Counted from the stretch's first letter, positions 1 to 7,186 are shown. The stretch: DNA of 12,864 nt from Dehalococcoidia bacterium (GCA_030627335.1 DAOUSH010000001.1:1-12864), one strand, 5' to 3'. The notes: generated by a model not told the origin, from the sequence alone. Translations and numbers: made by a program.

Positions 1-1
1 T

Positions 2-256
2 CCGGGAATGAAGATGGCTGGAATAGTGACTAATGTGACCAATTTTGGGGCCTTTGTTGACATAGGCGTGCACCAGGACGGTCTCGTGCATATCAGCGAA
101 CTGTCTGATAAATTCGTAAAAAACCCGGCTGATATAGTCAGCGTTAATCAAAAGGTTATGGTAACGGTGCTCACGGTTGATAAGAAGCGTAAGCGCATTT
201 CTCTATCAATGAAGTCGGAGGCATCACCACCCAGGCAATCCGGATCGGGTGCCTGA
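2..256 (+). CDS. tex: Tex family transcription accessory protein, C-terminal S1 domain (5' partial)
   Basis: The visible 84 residues are the last domain of a Tex-type nucleic-acid-binding protein; the rest lies left of the window. An S1/OB-fold RNA-binding domain fills most of it: a [20 protein letters not shown] stretch, then the [14 protein letters not shown] segment and a closing RISLSMK strand. That wording is characteristic of the Tex S1 domain rather than of ribosomal protein S1 or PNPase. Tex family proteins are cytoplasmic, bind RNA through this domain and are implicated in transcription and translation quality control. The frame is open from base 2, so the ATG at position 8 is internal and not the start. 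A short polar tail ([13 protein letters not shown]) ends at TGA. The next gene begins 11 bases later on the same strand, so the two are probably co-transcribed. Confidence 0.88.
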   Translation, partial: PGMKMAGIVTNVTNFGAFVDIGVHQDGLVHISELSDKFVKNPADIVSVNQKVMVTVLTVDKKRKRISLSMKSEASPPRQSGSGA

Positions 257-267
257 TAACAAAGATT

Positions 268-558
268 ATGCTGGATTGGCACTTATATCTGATTAGATGC
301 CGCGATGGAAGTTTGTATACCGGAATTACGACTGATGTTGCCCGCAGGTTTGAAGAGCATCAGAAGAATAGTGATAAGGGGGCAAAATACCTTCGGGGCA
401 GGAGGCCGCTGGTGTTGGTTTTTAAAAAGAAATTGGGGAGCAAAAACCTGGCGCTGTGCATGGAAAACAAGGTTAAGAAGTTGTCAAAGGCAAAGAAAGA
501 GGAACTAATAAGAGACAACGCACGTATTGATGAGATAATCAAACGGGCCGGGTCGTAA
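268..558 (+). CDS. GIY-YIG nuclease superfamily protein (YhbQ/UPF0213-like)
   Basis: A 96-residue single-domain protein of the GIY-YIG endonuclease superfamily, at the usual length for the small stand-alone YhbQ-like group. The GIY equivalent is LYL (residues 6-8) and the YIG equivalent is YTG (17-19). The TTDVARRFEEH segment carries the conserved arginine (R26/R27), KGAKYLRGRRPL follows at 37-48, and the metal-ligand glutamate is probably E66 in the MENKVKKLSK helix. Members are Mg-dependent nucleases or putative DNA-repair nucleases; the physiological substrate of this stand-alone type is poorly known. The ATG at 268 gives the standard N-terminus (MLDWHLYLIRC), although the Shine-Dalgarno match is weak. 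It lies 11 bases after tex and converges with the DUF3820 gene. Confidence 0.9.
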   Translation: MLDWHLYLIRCRDGSLYTGITTDVARRFEEHQKNSDKGAKYLRGRRPLVLVFKKKLGSKNLALCMENKVKKLSKAKKEELIRDNARIDEIIKRAGS

Positions 559-576
559 ATAACCGTTTAAATATTC

Positions 577-600
577 CAGCCTGTTTCACGGCTGATTTTT
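577..600 (+). terminator. Possible intrinsic terminator after the GIY-YIG gene
   Basis: CAGCC (577-581) can pair with GGCTG (590-594) across an 8-base loop and is followed by ATTTTT (595-600). The stem is only 5 bp, so this is a weak Rho-independent terminator candidate for the tex/GIY-YIG unit. It overlaps the last codons of the convergent DUF3820 gene, which ends at 586. Confidence 0.4.
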
Positions 601-831
601 CCTGATTGGCTTCAGAAGATATTCCAATCCGTTAAGTTTGATTTCATACAGAGTGGATAACAGGACGCCGATTTTCCCCGGGGGGAAACCTTTCTGGTGA
701 AACCATACCAGATAAGTTTCAGGCAAATCGCAAAGGACGCGGTTTTTGTATTTCCCGAAAGGCATGCGTGTGTTTACTAATTCAATCAAGGTTTGAGGAT
801 TCATAGGGGTGGTGTTCATGTTTTGTTCCAT
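586..831 (-). CDS. DUF3820 family protein
   Basis: An 81-residue protein of the DUF3820 family (Pfam also calls it a putative quorum-sensing-regulated virulence factor, a name taken from a Pseudomonas member). The diagnostic core is RMPFGKYKNRVLCDLPETYL (residues 23-42), then VWFHQKGFPPGKIGVLLSTL and the closing EIKLNGLEYLLKP. Length and motif order fit the whole family, so the gene looks intact. Molecular function is unknown; there is no signal peptide or membrane segment, so it is probably cytoplasmic. Start choice is uncertain: ATG at 831 is used here because it sits about 20 bases downstream of a perfect TATAAT, but ATG at 819 (MNTTPMNP) is possible and neither has a strong Shine-Dalgarno. 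It converges with the GIY-YIG gene and diverges from ywbE. Confidence 0.85.
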   Translation of the reverse strand: MEQNMNTTPMNPQTLIELVNTRMPFGKYKNRVLCDLPETYLVWFHQKGFPPGKIGVLLSTLYEIKLNGLEYLLKPIRKNQP

Positions 832-856
832 TCTTGCTTAAATCCCAATACACTAC

Positions 857-883
857 ATTATAAACTGGTGGCAGCCTTACTAA
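857..883 (-). promoter_or_regulatory. Candidate promoter for the DUF3820 gene
   Basis: On the minus strand a perfect TATAAT (857-862) lies about 26 bases upstream of the ATG at 831. The nearest -35-like hexamer is TTAGTA (878-883) with a 15-base spacer, which is poor. The -10 is convincing, the -35 is not. Confidence 0.4.
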
Positions 884-1018
884 CCGGGGCAATGAGTTCA
901 TAAGGACGAAGGCGCTCTGGCTTATGCAAACATTATACACGAATAACAACCAGGAAAGTAAGCATCTAATTGATTTAACATTGCATAATAATATCCGGAG
1001 AAACACGAATAATCGTAG

Positions 1019-1047
1019 TTGGCAAAGTTCCCGTTTCTTAGTATGAT
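1019..1047 (+). promoter_or_regulatory. Sigma-70-type promoter for ywbE
   Basis: TTGGCA (1019-1024) and TATGAT (1042-1047) each match the consensus at five of six positions and are separated by exactly 17 bases. Transcription would start near 1054, giving a leader of about 25 bases before the ywbE ATG at 1079. The GGTGG at about 1061-1065 could serve as the ribosome binding site. Confidence 0.55.
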
Positions 1048-1078
1048 ATGATGGCAGGAAAGGTGGAATCGGCACAGC

Positions 1079-1270
1079 ATGAGCGGTACACAGCGTGTTA
1101 ATATTAAACCAGGCTTACGGGTCTCAATAGTCTTAAAGGCAGACCAGCGGTCCGGCAAATTAACTGAAGGGATAGTAAAAGATATTTTAACCAAATCTGC
1201 GATTCATCCCCACGGCATTAAAGTCCGCCTGGAAAGTGGTCAAATTGGTCGAGTTAAAGAGGGAAAATAA
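1079..1270 (+). CDS. ywbE: YwbE family protein (DUF2196)
   Basis: A 63-residue protein matching the YwbE/DUF2196 family over its full length. The fingerprint is visible: GLRVSIVLKADQRSGKLTEG (residues 12-31), then VKDILTKSAIHPHGIKVRLE and the closing GQIGRVKE. The invariant DQRSGKLT and HPHGIKVRL blocks are intact. The family is small, basic and cytoplasmic, widespread in bacteria and archaea, and has no established biochemical role; the pattern suggests a small beta-barrel fold but that is inference. The gene has its own promoter-like sequence (1019-1047). It stands 94 bases before the uup-like gene on the same strand, with no obvious terminator between, so read-through is possible. Confidence 0.9.
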   Translation: MSGTQRVNIKPGLRVSIVLKADQRSGKLTEGIVKDILTKSAIHPHGIKVRLESGQIGRVKEGK

Positions 1271-1327
1271 GCTACCTCTCAACTGCAAGACCGCTGAAAG
1301 ACAATAATCCGGACAATCCGTAACGGA

Positions 1328-1345
1328 AAGTAATTCAAGTTACTT
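1328..1345. repeat. Short dyad immediately upstream of the uup Shine-Dalgarno
   Basis: AAGTAA (1328-1333) and TTACTT (1340-1345) form a 6-bp inverted repeat with a 6-base centre, abutting the ribosome binding site AAGGAGG (1346-1352). In RNA it could be a weak hairpin next to the Shine-Dalgarno; in DNA it could be an operator half-site pair. A six-base dyad is not statistically compelling. Confidence 0.3.
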
Positions 1346-1364
1346 AAGGAGGTCATCCCTGCCA

Positions 1365-3173
1365 ATGGCGTTTATTAATACACAAAGTGTCACCCTGAGC
1401 TTTTGCGGTATCAGGCTATTTGAGGAAATTAGTTTAACAATTGAGCAGGGTGAGAAGGTTGCACTGATGGGCCGTAACGGTTCCGGTAAATCAACTTTAC
1501 TCAAGCTAATAGCAGGAATTATCCGGCCGGATTCTGGCATCATTGCTATTCAGAAAGGTATCCGCTCCGCCTATCTGGACCAGGCGGTGCCCGGGGAGAC
1601 GTGGGGTACTGTGTTTGAAGTGGTGAAGCGGGGGCTGGACCAGATTAAAGATAAATTTGAAACGGAAGATAGCTGGAAACAGCATCAGCAGGTTGAGAAA
1701 GTAATCTCTCAACTGGGGCTGGACGACGAGCGAGTTTTTAACACCCTCTCCGCTGGTCAGAAGCGCCAGGTATTACTGGCCAAAGCGCTGGTCGTCGAGC
1801 CGGATATCCTTTTGCTCGACGAACCCACTAACCATATGGATATTGATTCTATCAAACGGTTGGAAGAGATGCTGTTGCGCTTTACGGGCGCTGTGGTATT
1901 TGTCACCCATGACCGCACGTTCTTGCAGAGAATCGCTACCCGCATCGTGGAAATAGACCGCGGGAAGATCTTTGATCAGTCGTGTGATTACGAGACTTTT
2001 CTAGAGCGCCGGGCGGCTGCACGGGAGGACGAGGAGACCCGGAATACGCTGTTTGATAAAAAATTGGAGAAAGAAGAACAATGGGTTCGAACCGGCATAA
2101 AAGCGCGTCGCACTCGAAATGAGGGCAGGGTCAGAGAATTGCAAAAGATGCGGGAGATACGCTGGGACAGAAGGGAACGCCCGGGAATGGTAAGAATGAA
2201 AGCCCAGGAAGCCGAGCGCTCCGGCAGGCTGGTAGTCAAGGCTGATAATGTCAGTTTTAGTTATGACGATACCCTTGTAGTTGTAGATTTTTCCGCTACC
2301 ATCAGGAAGGGCGATAGGGTTGGGATACTGGGGCCGAACGGTAGCGGCAAGACAACCCTTTTGCGGATACTTCTGGGGGAGCTTCAGCCAGCTTCCGGAA
2401 GCATCTATCTGGGAACTAATCTTCAGATAAGTTACTTCGACCAGTTGCGTGAGCAACTGGTCGAGAATAAAACCGTTCAGGAAAATGTGGCGGAGGACAA
2501 CAACACCGTCACCATCAACGGAAAAGAGCGGCATATCATCGGGTATCTGCAAGATTTCCTCTTTTCTCCGGACCAGGCACTCTCTTACGTTTCGTTCCTT
2601 TCCGGCGGAGAGCGTAACCGCCTTTTATTAGCTCGGCTATTTGCACGGCCTTCCAATCTGCTGGTGCTGGATGAGCCCACAAACGATCTTGATTTGGAAA
2701 CGCTGGAAATTCTGGAAGACTACCTGATGAATTACAAAGGGACGATACTTTTGGTCAGTCACGATAGGGCTTTTATCAACAACATCGTCACCAGTACACT
2801 GGTCTCCGAAGGCGATGGCGCGGTTAAGGAATATATCGGCGGTTATGATGACTGGCTGCGTCAGCGCCCGGCGAAAGCTAAACCGATCAAAGCAGAGACG
2901 GTAGAAAAAGCTATTTTTCAGGTACAGGCTCCCAAACCGAAAGCTAAATTAGGATTCCGGCAGCAAAAGGAACTGGAATCGCTCCCGCAAAATATTCAGG
3001 CGCTGGAAACAGAGCGAGAGGAATTATATCGAGCTATGGGCGATCCGGGCCTCTACAAAAAGGATAAATATGAGATAATAACTAAGAAGGAACGGCTTGA
3101 AACAGTAAAAAAGTTACTGGTCGATTCATATACTCGTTGGGAAGAACTCGAACAATTTAAAAGCAAACCGTGA
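1365..3173 (+). CDS. uup: ABC-F family ATPase, Uup type
   Basis: A 602-residue soluble ABC-F protein with two fused nucleotide-binding domains and no membrane segments, so not a transporter. Domain 1 has Walker A GRNGSGKST (36-44), signature LSAGQ (128-132) and Walker B ILLLDEPTNHMD (148-159). Domain 2 has GPNGSGKTT (323-331), LSGGE (412-416) and LVLDEPTND (433-441). The charged interdomain linker contains QWVRTGIKARRTRNEGRV, typical of Uup. Residues about 525-597 form the coiled-coil C-terminal domain (ABC_tran_CTD) that marks Uup and related subgroups. ABC-F proteins act on the ribosome; Uup is also linked to DNA-structure binding and resistance to replication or translation stress. Both ATPase sites look intact. 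The start is well supported: AAGGAGGT (1346-1353) lies 11 bases before the ATG. An antibiotic-resistance ABC-F is less likely, given the C-terminal domain and linker. Confidence 0.93.
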   Translation: MAFINTQSVTLSFCGIRLFEEISLTIEQGEKVALMGRNGSGKSTLLKLIAGIIRPDSGIIAIQKGIRSAYLDQAVPGETWGTVFEVVKRGLDQIKDKFETEDSWKQHQQVEKVISQLGLDDERVFNTLSAGQKRQVLLAKALVVEPDILLLDEPTNHMDIDSIKRLEEMLLRFTGAVVFVTHDRTFLQRIATRIVEIDRGKIFDQSCDYETFLERRAAAREDEETRNTLFDKKLEKEEQWVRTGIKARRTRNEGRVRELQKMREIRWDRRERPGMVRMKAQEAERSGRLVVKADNVSFSYDDTLVVVDFSATIRKGDRVGILGPNGSGKTTLLRILLGELQPASGSIYLGTNLQISYFDQLREQLVENKTVQENVAEDNNTVTINGKERHIIGYLQDFLFSPDQALSYVSFLSGGERNRLLLARLFARPSNLLVLDEPTNDLDLETLEILEDYLMNYKGTILLVSHDRAFINNIVTSTLVSEGDGAVKEYIGGYDDWLRQRPAKAKPIKAETVEKAIFQVQAPKPKAKLGFRQQKELESLPQNIQALETEREELYRAMGDPGLYKKDKYEIITKKERLETVKKLLVDSYTRWEELEQFKSKP

Positions 3174-3311
3174 ACACAATATCAGCAGACCGGGGAAAGC
3201 TGGACGATCTGCATATTAGCAAGGGCTCTATAGCATGGGAACCCCTAATCGGGAAAGAGCCTACCTACTTTCTAAGATAACCTCAGGCAGCATTGCACGA
3301 TCCGTCGTTAA

Positions 3312-3503
3312 GTTATATTCCAGGGCGAACCTATATTTACGAGGTCTTTTTATCAGAAGCTGATTTGCTTTGATAACCACTGCAAAGCTGTAGAAGCAGT
3401 TATTAAACAATTTAAAGGACTATTCCAGGGGCTAAATAGCTCTATTAAGGCTACAGGGCTTTTGGGTAGGCTAGCTATTGTACTTATTGTAATCTGGCTT
3501 TAG
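3312..3503 (+). pseudogene. Possible gene relic: 63-codon frame with no start codon
   Basis: The frame is open from the TAA ending at 3311 to TAG at 3501-3503, but has no ATG and no Shine-Dalgarno. The translation has protein-like composition: an amphipathic stretch (CFDNHCKAVEAVIKQFKGLF) followed by a hydrophobic C-terminus (GLLGRLAIVLIVIWL). A second frame (3281-3373) reads PQAALHDPSLSYIPGRTYIY, then EVFLSEADLL before TGA, so a frameshifted remnant of one longer gene is possible. I do not recognise a family; a decayed transposase tail would be one guess. It could equally be chance. Confidence 0.25.
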
Positions 3504-3559
3504 TTATTGTGCAATCCCTGACGGGTAAAGGATTATTATTACTTAATGATCTAAAATGG

Positions 3560-3585
3560 CTACTTCTCCATTCATGAAGTAGTTT
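3560..3585 (+). terminator. Hairpin with short T run in the uup-mgsD gap
   Basis: CTACTTC (3560-3566) pairs with GAAGTAG (3576-3582) across a 9-base loop and is followed by TTT. The stem is AT-rich and the T run short, so it is at best a weak terminator. It would insulate mgsD from upstream transcription. The sequence TTCATGAA inside it is itself palindromic. Confidence 0.3.
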
Positions 3586-3606
3586 ACATAAACAGTAAGA
3601 CATGGG

Positions 3607-3645
3607 TTGATACTGGTATGCAATAAGTATAAAAAAGTATATAAT
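3607..3645 (+). promoter_or_regulatory. Candidate promoter region for mgsD
   Basis: This AT-rich stretch holds TTGATA (3607-3612) with TATAAA (3628-3633) at a short 15-base spacing, and a perfect TATAAT (3640-3645) that lacks a good -35. Either would place the start about 70-95 bases upstream of mgsD. The position is sensible but the exact promoter cannot be fixed from sequence alone. Confidence 0.35.
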
Positions 3646-3711
3646 TGAAAGGGCAATAAAATAGAAAATCAGAATAATATAGGTAGTATACTCAACGACG
3701 GAAGATAAATT

Positions 3712-3732
3712 ATGGGATTGAGAATCGGGTAA
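3712..3732 (+). CDS. Possible six-codon leader peptide coupled to mgsD
   Basis: ATG at 3712 opens a frame encoding MGLRIG and ends in TAA at 3730-3732; the last A is the first base of the mgsD ATG, giving a TAATG overlap. A GGAAG (3700-3704) sits 7 bases before this upstream ATG, a better ribosome site than anything directly before the mgsD ATG. This is the arrangement expected for translational coupling. Very short frames arise by chance, so this is tentative. Confidence 0.3.
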   Translation: MGLRIG

Positions 3733-5807
3733 TGCGTTTTGATAGTGTCAACCAGACCGACCACCTCGGGTCGGTAAGCATCTATAATGTACGGCGGGCT
3801 ATCGAGCTTGATTCAGGCTCGGTCATAACCAACCTGGACAAAGATGAAGCCGGAGTGCAGCGTGTCAGCCGCGAGGCGATAGCCGAAGTAGAGCAGAAAA
3901 TGGCTATCGTCCTGTCGATAAAAAACGAAGACCTCAAGGTTTTCGAAGGCGTCTTGGGCGGCATCCCTCACGACTGCTTGATGATAGTCATTTCCAATAG
4001 TAGTGTTGAAGGGGTTGATATATTCAAGAGCGAAAGGGATATCATCAGCCGTTTCTGCAATACTACCAAGCGTCGGGCTCTTATTGTCCACCAGAAGGAC
4101 GAAGCCCTGGCTCAAGCCTTCCTGTCAGCCGGTTACCCCGACATCATCGGTGATGATAACCTCATCCGCGATGGCAAAAGCGAGGGGATGATGATCGGCA
4201 TTATCCTGGCGGCGCTGATGGGCAAGGACTATATCGGTTTCATCGATACTGATAATTACCTCCCCGGCGCCGTACTGGAATATGTTAGGCACTATGCCAC
4301 CGGATTCAGCCTGGCCAAATCACCGTATGCTATGGTTCGGATACTGTGGCACTATAAGCCGAAGTTTACGGGGGAGTTTTATTTCAAGAAGTGGGGGCGC
4401 GTTTCGGAGACAAGTAACCGGTTTCTGAATGCGCTACTTTCTACAAAGGGCCAGTTCGAGACTGAGATTATCAAAACAGCTAACGCCGGCGAGCATGCCA
4501 TGAGCCTGGAACTGGCGATGAGGCTTACCTATGGCTCGGGCTATGCCGTGGAAACCCAGGAGCTTATCTCTATAATGGAGAAATTCGGCGGGATACTGCC
4601 GGCCAGTGACGAGCAGGTTACCGAAAAGGGCGTGGAAATCGTCCAGACCGAGACGATAAATCCTCACCTCCATGCCGAAAAGGGTGACGAGCATCTCCTG
4701 CAGGAGATGCTTATGCCCAGCCTTTCGGTAATCTACCACAGCCCACTATGCGAGGACTCGACAAGAGAGAGCATAAAGGAACAACTGGTAGGGACGGGGT
4801 GCCTGGATGAGGGAGAGCCGGTACCGCAGGTACGGCTTATTTCGCCACCCCAGAATGTCAATCTACCCGTCTTTGCCGAGACCATAGAAGGTGAGATGGC
4901 ACGCTATTCGGTGCCGGAGAAAGCCGTGTTAAACATAGCCGGCGTCAGGAAGAAGAAGGCAAAAGTGGCTAAAAAGGTGGTGATTACCGACCTGGACGGT
5001 ACGCTGCTTCAATCTTTGACCTATTCTTACACGGCGGCGCTGGATGCCGTGAGAAATCTCCAGGGGCAGGAAATCCCTATCGTCTTCTGCTCAGCGAAGA
5101 CGAAGCAGGAACAACAGGTCTATCGCGAAGAACTTGGTATTGAGGCGCCATTTATAATAGAGAATGGCGGTGCCATCTATATACAGAAGGACTACTTCCG
5201 CCTGCCGTTCTCCTACGATAAAGCCTCAGAAGATTTCCTGGTTATCGAGTTCGGCATGCCCTACAGCGAGTTGCGGCATAGGTTGAGCCTGGCAATGGAT
5301 GCCGCCTGCCGTCAGATTGAGGAAAATCCAAAGCTGGGTGGCATATCCATTAGTAGCTTTGGCGATATGAGCAAAGAGGACATCGCCAAAGAAACCGGCC
5401 TTAGTCTGAAGATGGCATCGTTCGCCAAGCAGCGGGAGTATAGCGAAACACTCAAGATTGGCGGCGGACAGAAAGCGGTGGAGGCGGTGTGCCAGGAAAT
5501 CGGCAATGTGGGATTACTCTGCATCCCCGGCGTAAAGTTCTACGAGGTAACGGGTGGCAATGACAAGGGCAAGGCGGTAAAGGTTCTCCTTGAGATATTT
5601 AAGCTTAACTATGGTGATATCACCTCCTATGGCATCGGTGATGGCGCTGACGACCTGTCGCTACTGGCTAGTGTTGACCACCCGATGCTCGTCCAGGGTG
5701 CAGACAAACGCTGGCAGAGGTTGAATGTCAGGAACCTTAAGCGGGTGAAAGGGATAAGCACTGAAGGGTGGAGCAAGGCTATAGAGATAGCGATCGGTGG
5801 TATCTGA
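3732..5807 (+). CDS. mgsD: Bifunctional mannosylglycerate synthase (mannosyl-3-phosphoglycerate synthase/phosphatase)
   Basis: A 691-residue fusion of two enzymes that are usually separate. The N-terminal part (about 1-390) is a GT55-type mannosyl-3-phosphoglycerate synthase, which joins GDP-mannose to 3-phosphoglycerate; the metal-binding DTD is at 172-174 in GFIDTDNYLPGA. The C-terminal part (about 415-690) is a HAD-superfamily IIB mannosyl-3-phosphoglycerate phosphatase: nucleophile motif DLDGTLL begins at D420, GGNDKGKAV lies near 613-621, and GDGADD is at 636-641. Together they make mannosylglycerate, a compatible solute. A Lys-rich linker (RKKKAKVAKK) joins them. This fusion is established for Dehalococcoides. 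The protein is cytoplasmic, and all key residues I can place are present. ATG at 3732 has a weak Shine-Dalgarno but overlaps an upstream leader frame. The gene converges with a glycerate 2-kinase 35 bases downstream. Confidence 0.93.
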   Translation: MRFDSVNQTDHLGSVSIYNVRRAIELDSGSVITNLDKDEAGVQRVSREAIAEVEQKMAIVLSIKNEDLKVFEGVLGGIPHDCLMIVISNSSVEGVDIFKSERDIISRFCNTTKRRALIVHQKDEALAQAFLSAGYPDIIGDDNLIRDGKSEGMMIGIILAALMGKDYIGFIDTDNYLPGAVLEYVRHYATGFSLAKSPYAMVRILWHYKPKFTGEFYFKKWGRVSETSNRFLNALLSTKGQFETEIIKTANAGEHAMSLELAMRLTYGSGYAVETQELISIMEKFGGILPASDEQVTEKGVEIVQTETINPHLHAEKGDEHLLQEMLMPSLSVIYHSPLCEDSTRESIKEQLVGTGCLDEGEPVPQVRLISPPQNVNLPVFAETIEGEMARYSVPEKAVLNIAGVRKKKAKVAKKVVITDLDGTLLQSLTYSYTAALDAVRNLQGQEIPIVFCSAKTKQEQQVYREELGIEAPFIIENGGAIYIQKDYFRLPFSYDKASEDFLVIEFGMPYSELRHRLSLAMDAACRQIEENPKLGGISISSFGDMSKEDIAKETGLSLKMASFAKQREYSETLKIGGGQKAVEAVCQEIGNVGLLCIPGVKFYEVTGGNDKGKAVKVLLEIFKLNYGDITSYGIGDGADDLSLLASVDHPMLVQGADKRWQRLNVRNLKRVKGISTEGWSKAIEIAIGGI
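4690..4711. repeat. Perfect 22-base palindrome inside mgsD
   Basis: AGCATCTCCTG is followed directly by its exact reverse complement CAGGAGATGCT with no spacer. It encodes part of EHLLQEML (about residues 320-327), late in the synthase half. Under equal base frequencies a perfect 22-base palindrome is expected about 0.003 times in a window this size. It could bind a dimeric protein or form a transcript hairpin, but no such role is shown. Confidence 0.85.
4816..4837 (+). repeat. Interrupted hairpin inside mgsD
   Basis: AGCC (4816-4819) and GTACC (4821-4825) can pair with GGTAC (4829-4833) and GGCT (4834-4837), with one bulged G and a 3-base loop. It lies about 105 bases after the 22-base palindrome, also near the synthase-phosphatase junction. 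It may be a transcript hairpin or chance. Confidence 0.4.
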
Positions 5808-5842
5808 TATACATCTGGAGCCTGCGCGTTATAGACATCAGG

Positions 5843-7186
5843 TTATGCTATCAGGTATAAGATAACATCACCGACATTGGTCCCGGTATCGCCGGTGATT
5901 ATCAACGAGTTGCCGATTCTGTCCAGCAAGGTATTGCTATCAAAGCTTTCAATGCAGGCTTTCACATCTATCCCCCTGGCTTGGGCGATGCCAGGCGAGT
6001 CCTGGTCGACTACGGCGCCGGCGACATCGGGTAAGAAGTCCGAGCCATCGGTGCCGACGCTGGCGACCAGCCACTGGCCGGGGTACGGTGCCATAGCCAG
6101 CATCGATACCACCGCATAGTGCTGGTTTCTGCCTCCTTTGCCCGCCCGGGCTGGCAGTTTAACGGTTGTTTCACCGCCGATTAGAAGAGCATTATATCCG
6201 GCATATTTATCATCAAGCACTTCTTTTGCTCTCAAGCGGGCAATCGCGGCGGCATCGCCCTTTTGACGGGCGGATATGACATACGGCTTGAGCCCCATCT
6301 CCCTGGCTTTATCTGCCATCGCTTCCAGAGCCAGGCCGTTATCGCCGATTATATAGTTATGGCAGTTGTTCAGTGTCTTGAGGGTCTCGGCTACCTCACC
6401 ACGACTACCCTTGGCCAGAAAATCGGTTGCACTCCTCGGCGCCTTGGTTAGAAGACCGTATCGCTTCAGAACATTACAGGCATCGGAGAAAGTTGACCGG
6501 TCGGGGAAAGTAGGCCCGGAGGCTATAGTCGCCAGGTCGTTGCCGATGACGTCGGATAATATCAGGGAAATAACCGTTGCCGGAGAATAGAAACTGCCCA
6601 ACCGCCCGCCCTTGATTTGAGACAGGTGCTTTCTTACGGTATTAATCTCGTCTATTTCCGCCCCGGAGCCCAGTAGTAGTTCTGTGATTTTCTGCTTATC
6701 CCGCAGGATTACTCCGGCAACGGGGCATGGCATGAGAGCGGAACCCCCGCCCGAAATCAGACATATAACGAGGTCATCTTCGCCTATCAAATATCGGCGT
6801 TTCAGAGCCAGCATTTCTTTAACACCGACGATACCCCTCTGGTCCGGCAGGGGATGACCGGCGGTTACGGTCTTGATTTTATGTGTCTTAACCGATCCGC
6901 CCTTGCAGTTAACCACGCCGTCAACTATGTTTTCGGCGCCGATTATAGCCTCTAGAGCTTTTGCCATAAGGCCCGCCGCCTTGCCGCCCCCGATGACGAA
7001 TATCCGCCCGGTAGCTATAGCCAGAGTATCGTTTTTTATCTTGATGGTTCGTCTGGCGGTATCGTAGCTAACTGCCGAGCTCATAATATTCGACGGGAGA
7101 ACCCGGTTGATGCCGGCTTCAATAATCTGTAGAGCCCTTTCTCTTAACTGGCTCGTAGCCAGGTCACGGCGATTTTTAATAATCAT
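5843..7186 (-). CDS. Glycerate 2-kinase (GckA/MOFRL family, DUF4147)
   Basis: A 447-residue enzyme of the class II glycerate kinase family, which phosphorylates D-glycerate at carbon 2 with ATP to give 2-phosphoglycerate, an intermediate of lower glycolysis. The N-terminal DUF4147 domain shows VIGGGKAAGLMAKAL (64-78), AGHPLPD (109-115), the nucleotide-loop-like LISGGGSALMPCP (143-155), and INTVRKHLSQIKGGRL. The C-terminal MOFRL domain shows LIGGETTV, GRNQHYAV and SVGTDGSDFLPD. Length is normal and motifs are intact; it is cytoplasmic. A weak AAGG lies 7 bases before the ATG. It sits 87 bases downstream of the PMT gene on the same strand, so it may be transcribed from that promoter. It converges with mgsD. 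Since mannosylglycerate breakdown would release glycerate, a link to mgsD is attractive but inferred. Confidence 0.92.
   Translation of the reverse strand: MIIKNRRDLATSQLRERALQIIEAGINRVLPSNIMSSAVSYDTARRTIKIKNDTLAIATGRIFVIGGGKAAGLMAKALEAIIGAENIVDGVVNCKGGSVKTHKIKTVTAGHPLPDQRGIVGVKEMLALKRRYLIGEDDLVICLISGGGSALMPCPVAGVILRDKQKITELLLGSGAEIDEINTVRKHLSQIKGGRLGSFYSPATVISLILSDVIGNDLATIASGPTFPDRSTFSDACNVLKRYGLLTKAPRSATDFLAKGSRGEVAETLKTLNNCHNYIIGDNGLALEAMADKAREMGLKPYVISARQKGDAAAIARLRAKEVLDDKYAGYNALLIGGETTVKLPARAGKGGRNQHYAVVSMLAMAPYPGQWLVASVGTDGSDFLPDVAGAVVDQDSPGIAQARGIDVKACIESFDSNTLLDRIGNSLIITGDTGTNVGDVILYLIA

Larger units (their letters stand above)
3174..3731. other. 558-base intergenic region without an intact gene
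   Basis: No frame here has both a convincing start and a recognisable family. From left to right it holds two overlapping startless open frames (3281-3373 and 3312-3503), a 7-bp hairpin (3560-3582), an AT-rich stretch with TATAAT (3640-3645), and the leader frame of mgsD (3712-3732). The left part may be decayed coding sequence; the right part is probably the mgsD promoter and leader. No tRNA, CRISPR or clear insertion-sequence ends were seen. Confidence 0.6.

Noticed and set aside
832..1078. Minus-strand open frames spanning the DUF3820-ywbE gap (782-1075 and 922-1194)
   Set aside because: They overlap well-supported genes on one side, show no family motifs, and cover the divergent promoters of both genes.
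3301..3702. Possible terminal inverted repeats TCCGTCGTTAAG (3301-3312) and CTCAACGACGGA (3691-3702) around the uup-mgsD gap, hinting at a MITE-like element
   Set aside because: They match at 11 of 12 positions, but by chance roughly 0.3 such pairs are expected in a gap this size. No flanking target duplication is visible, and the right copy lies in the mgsD leader.
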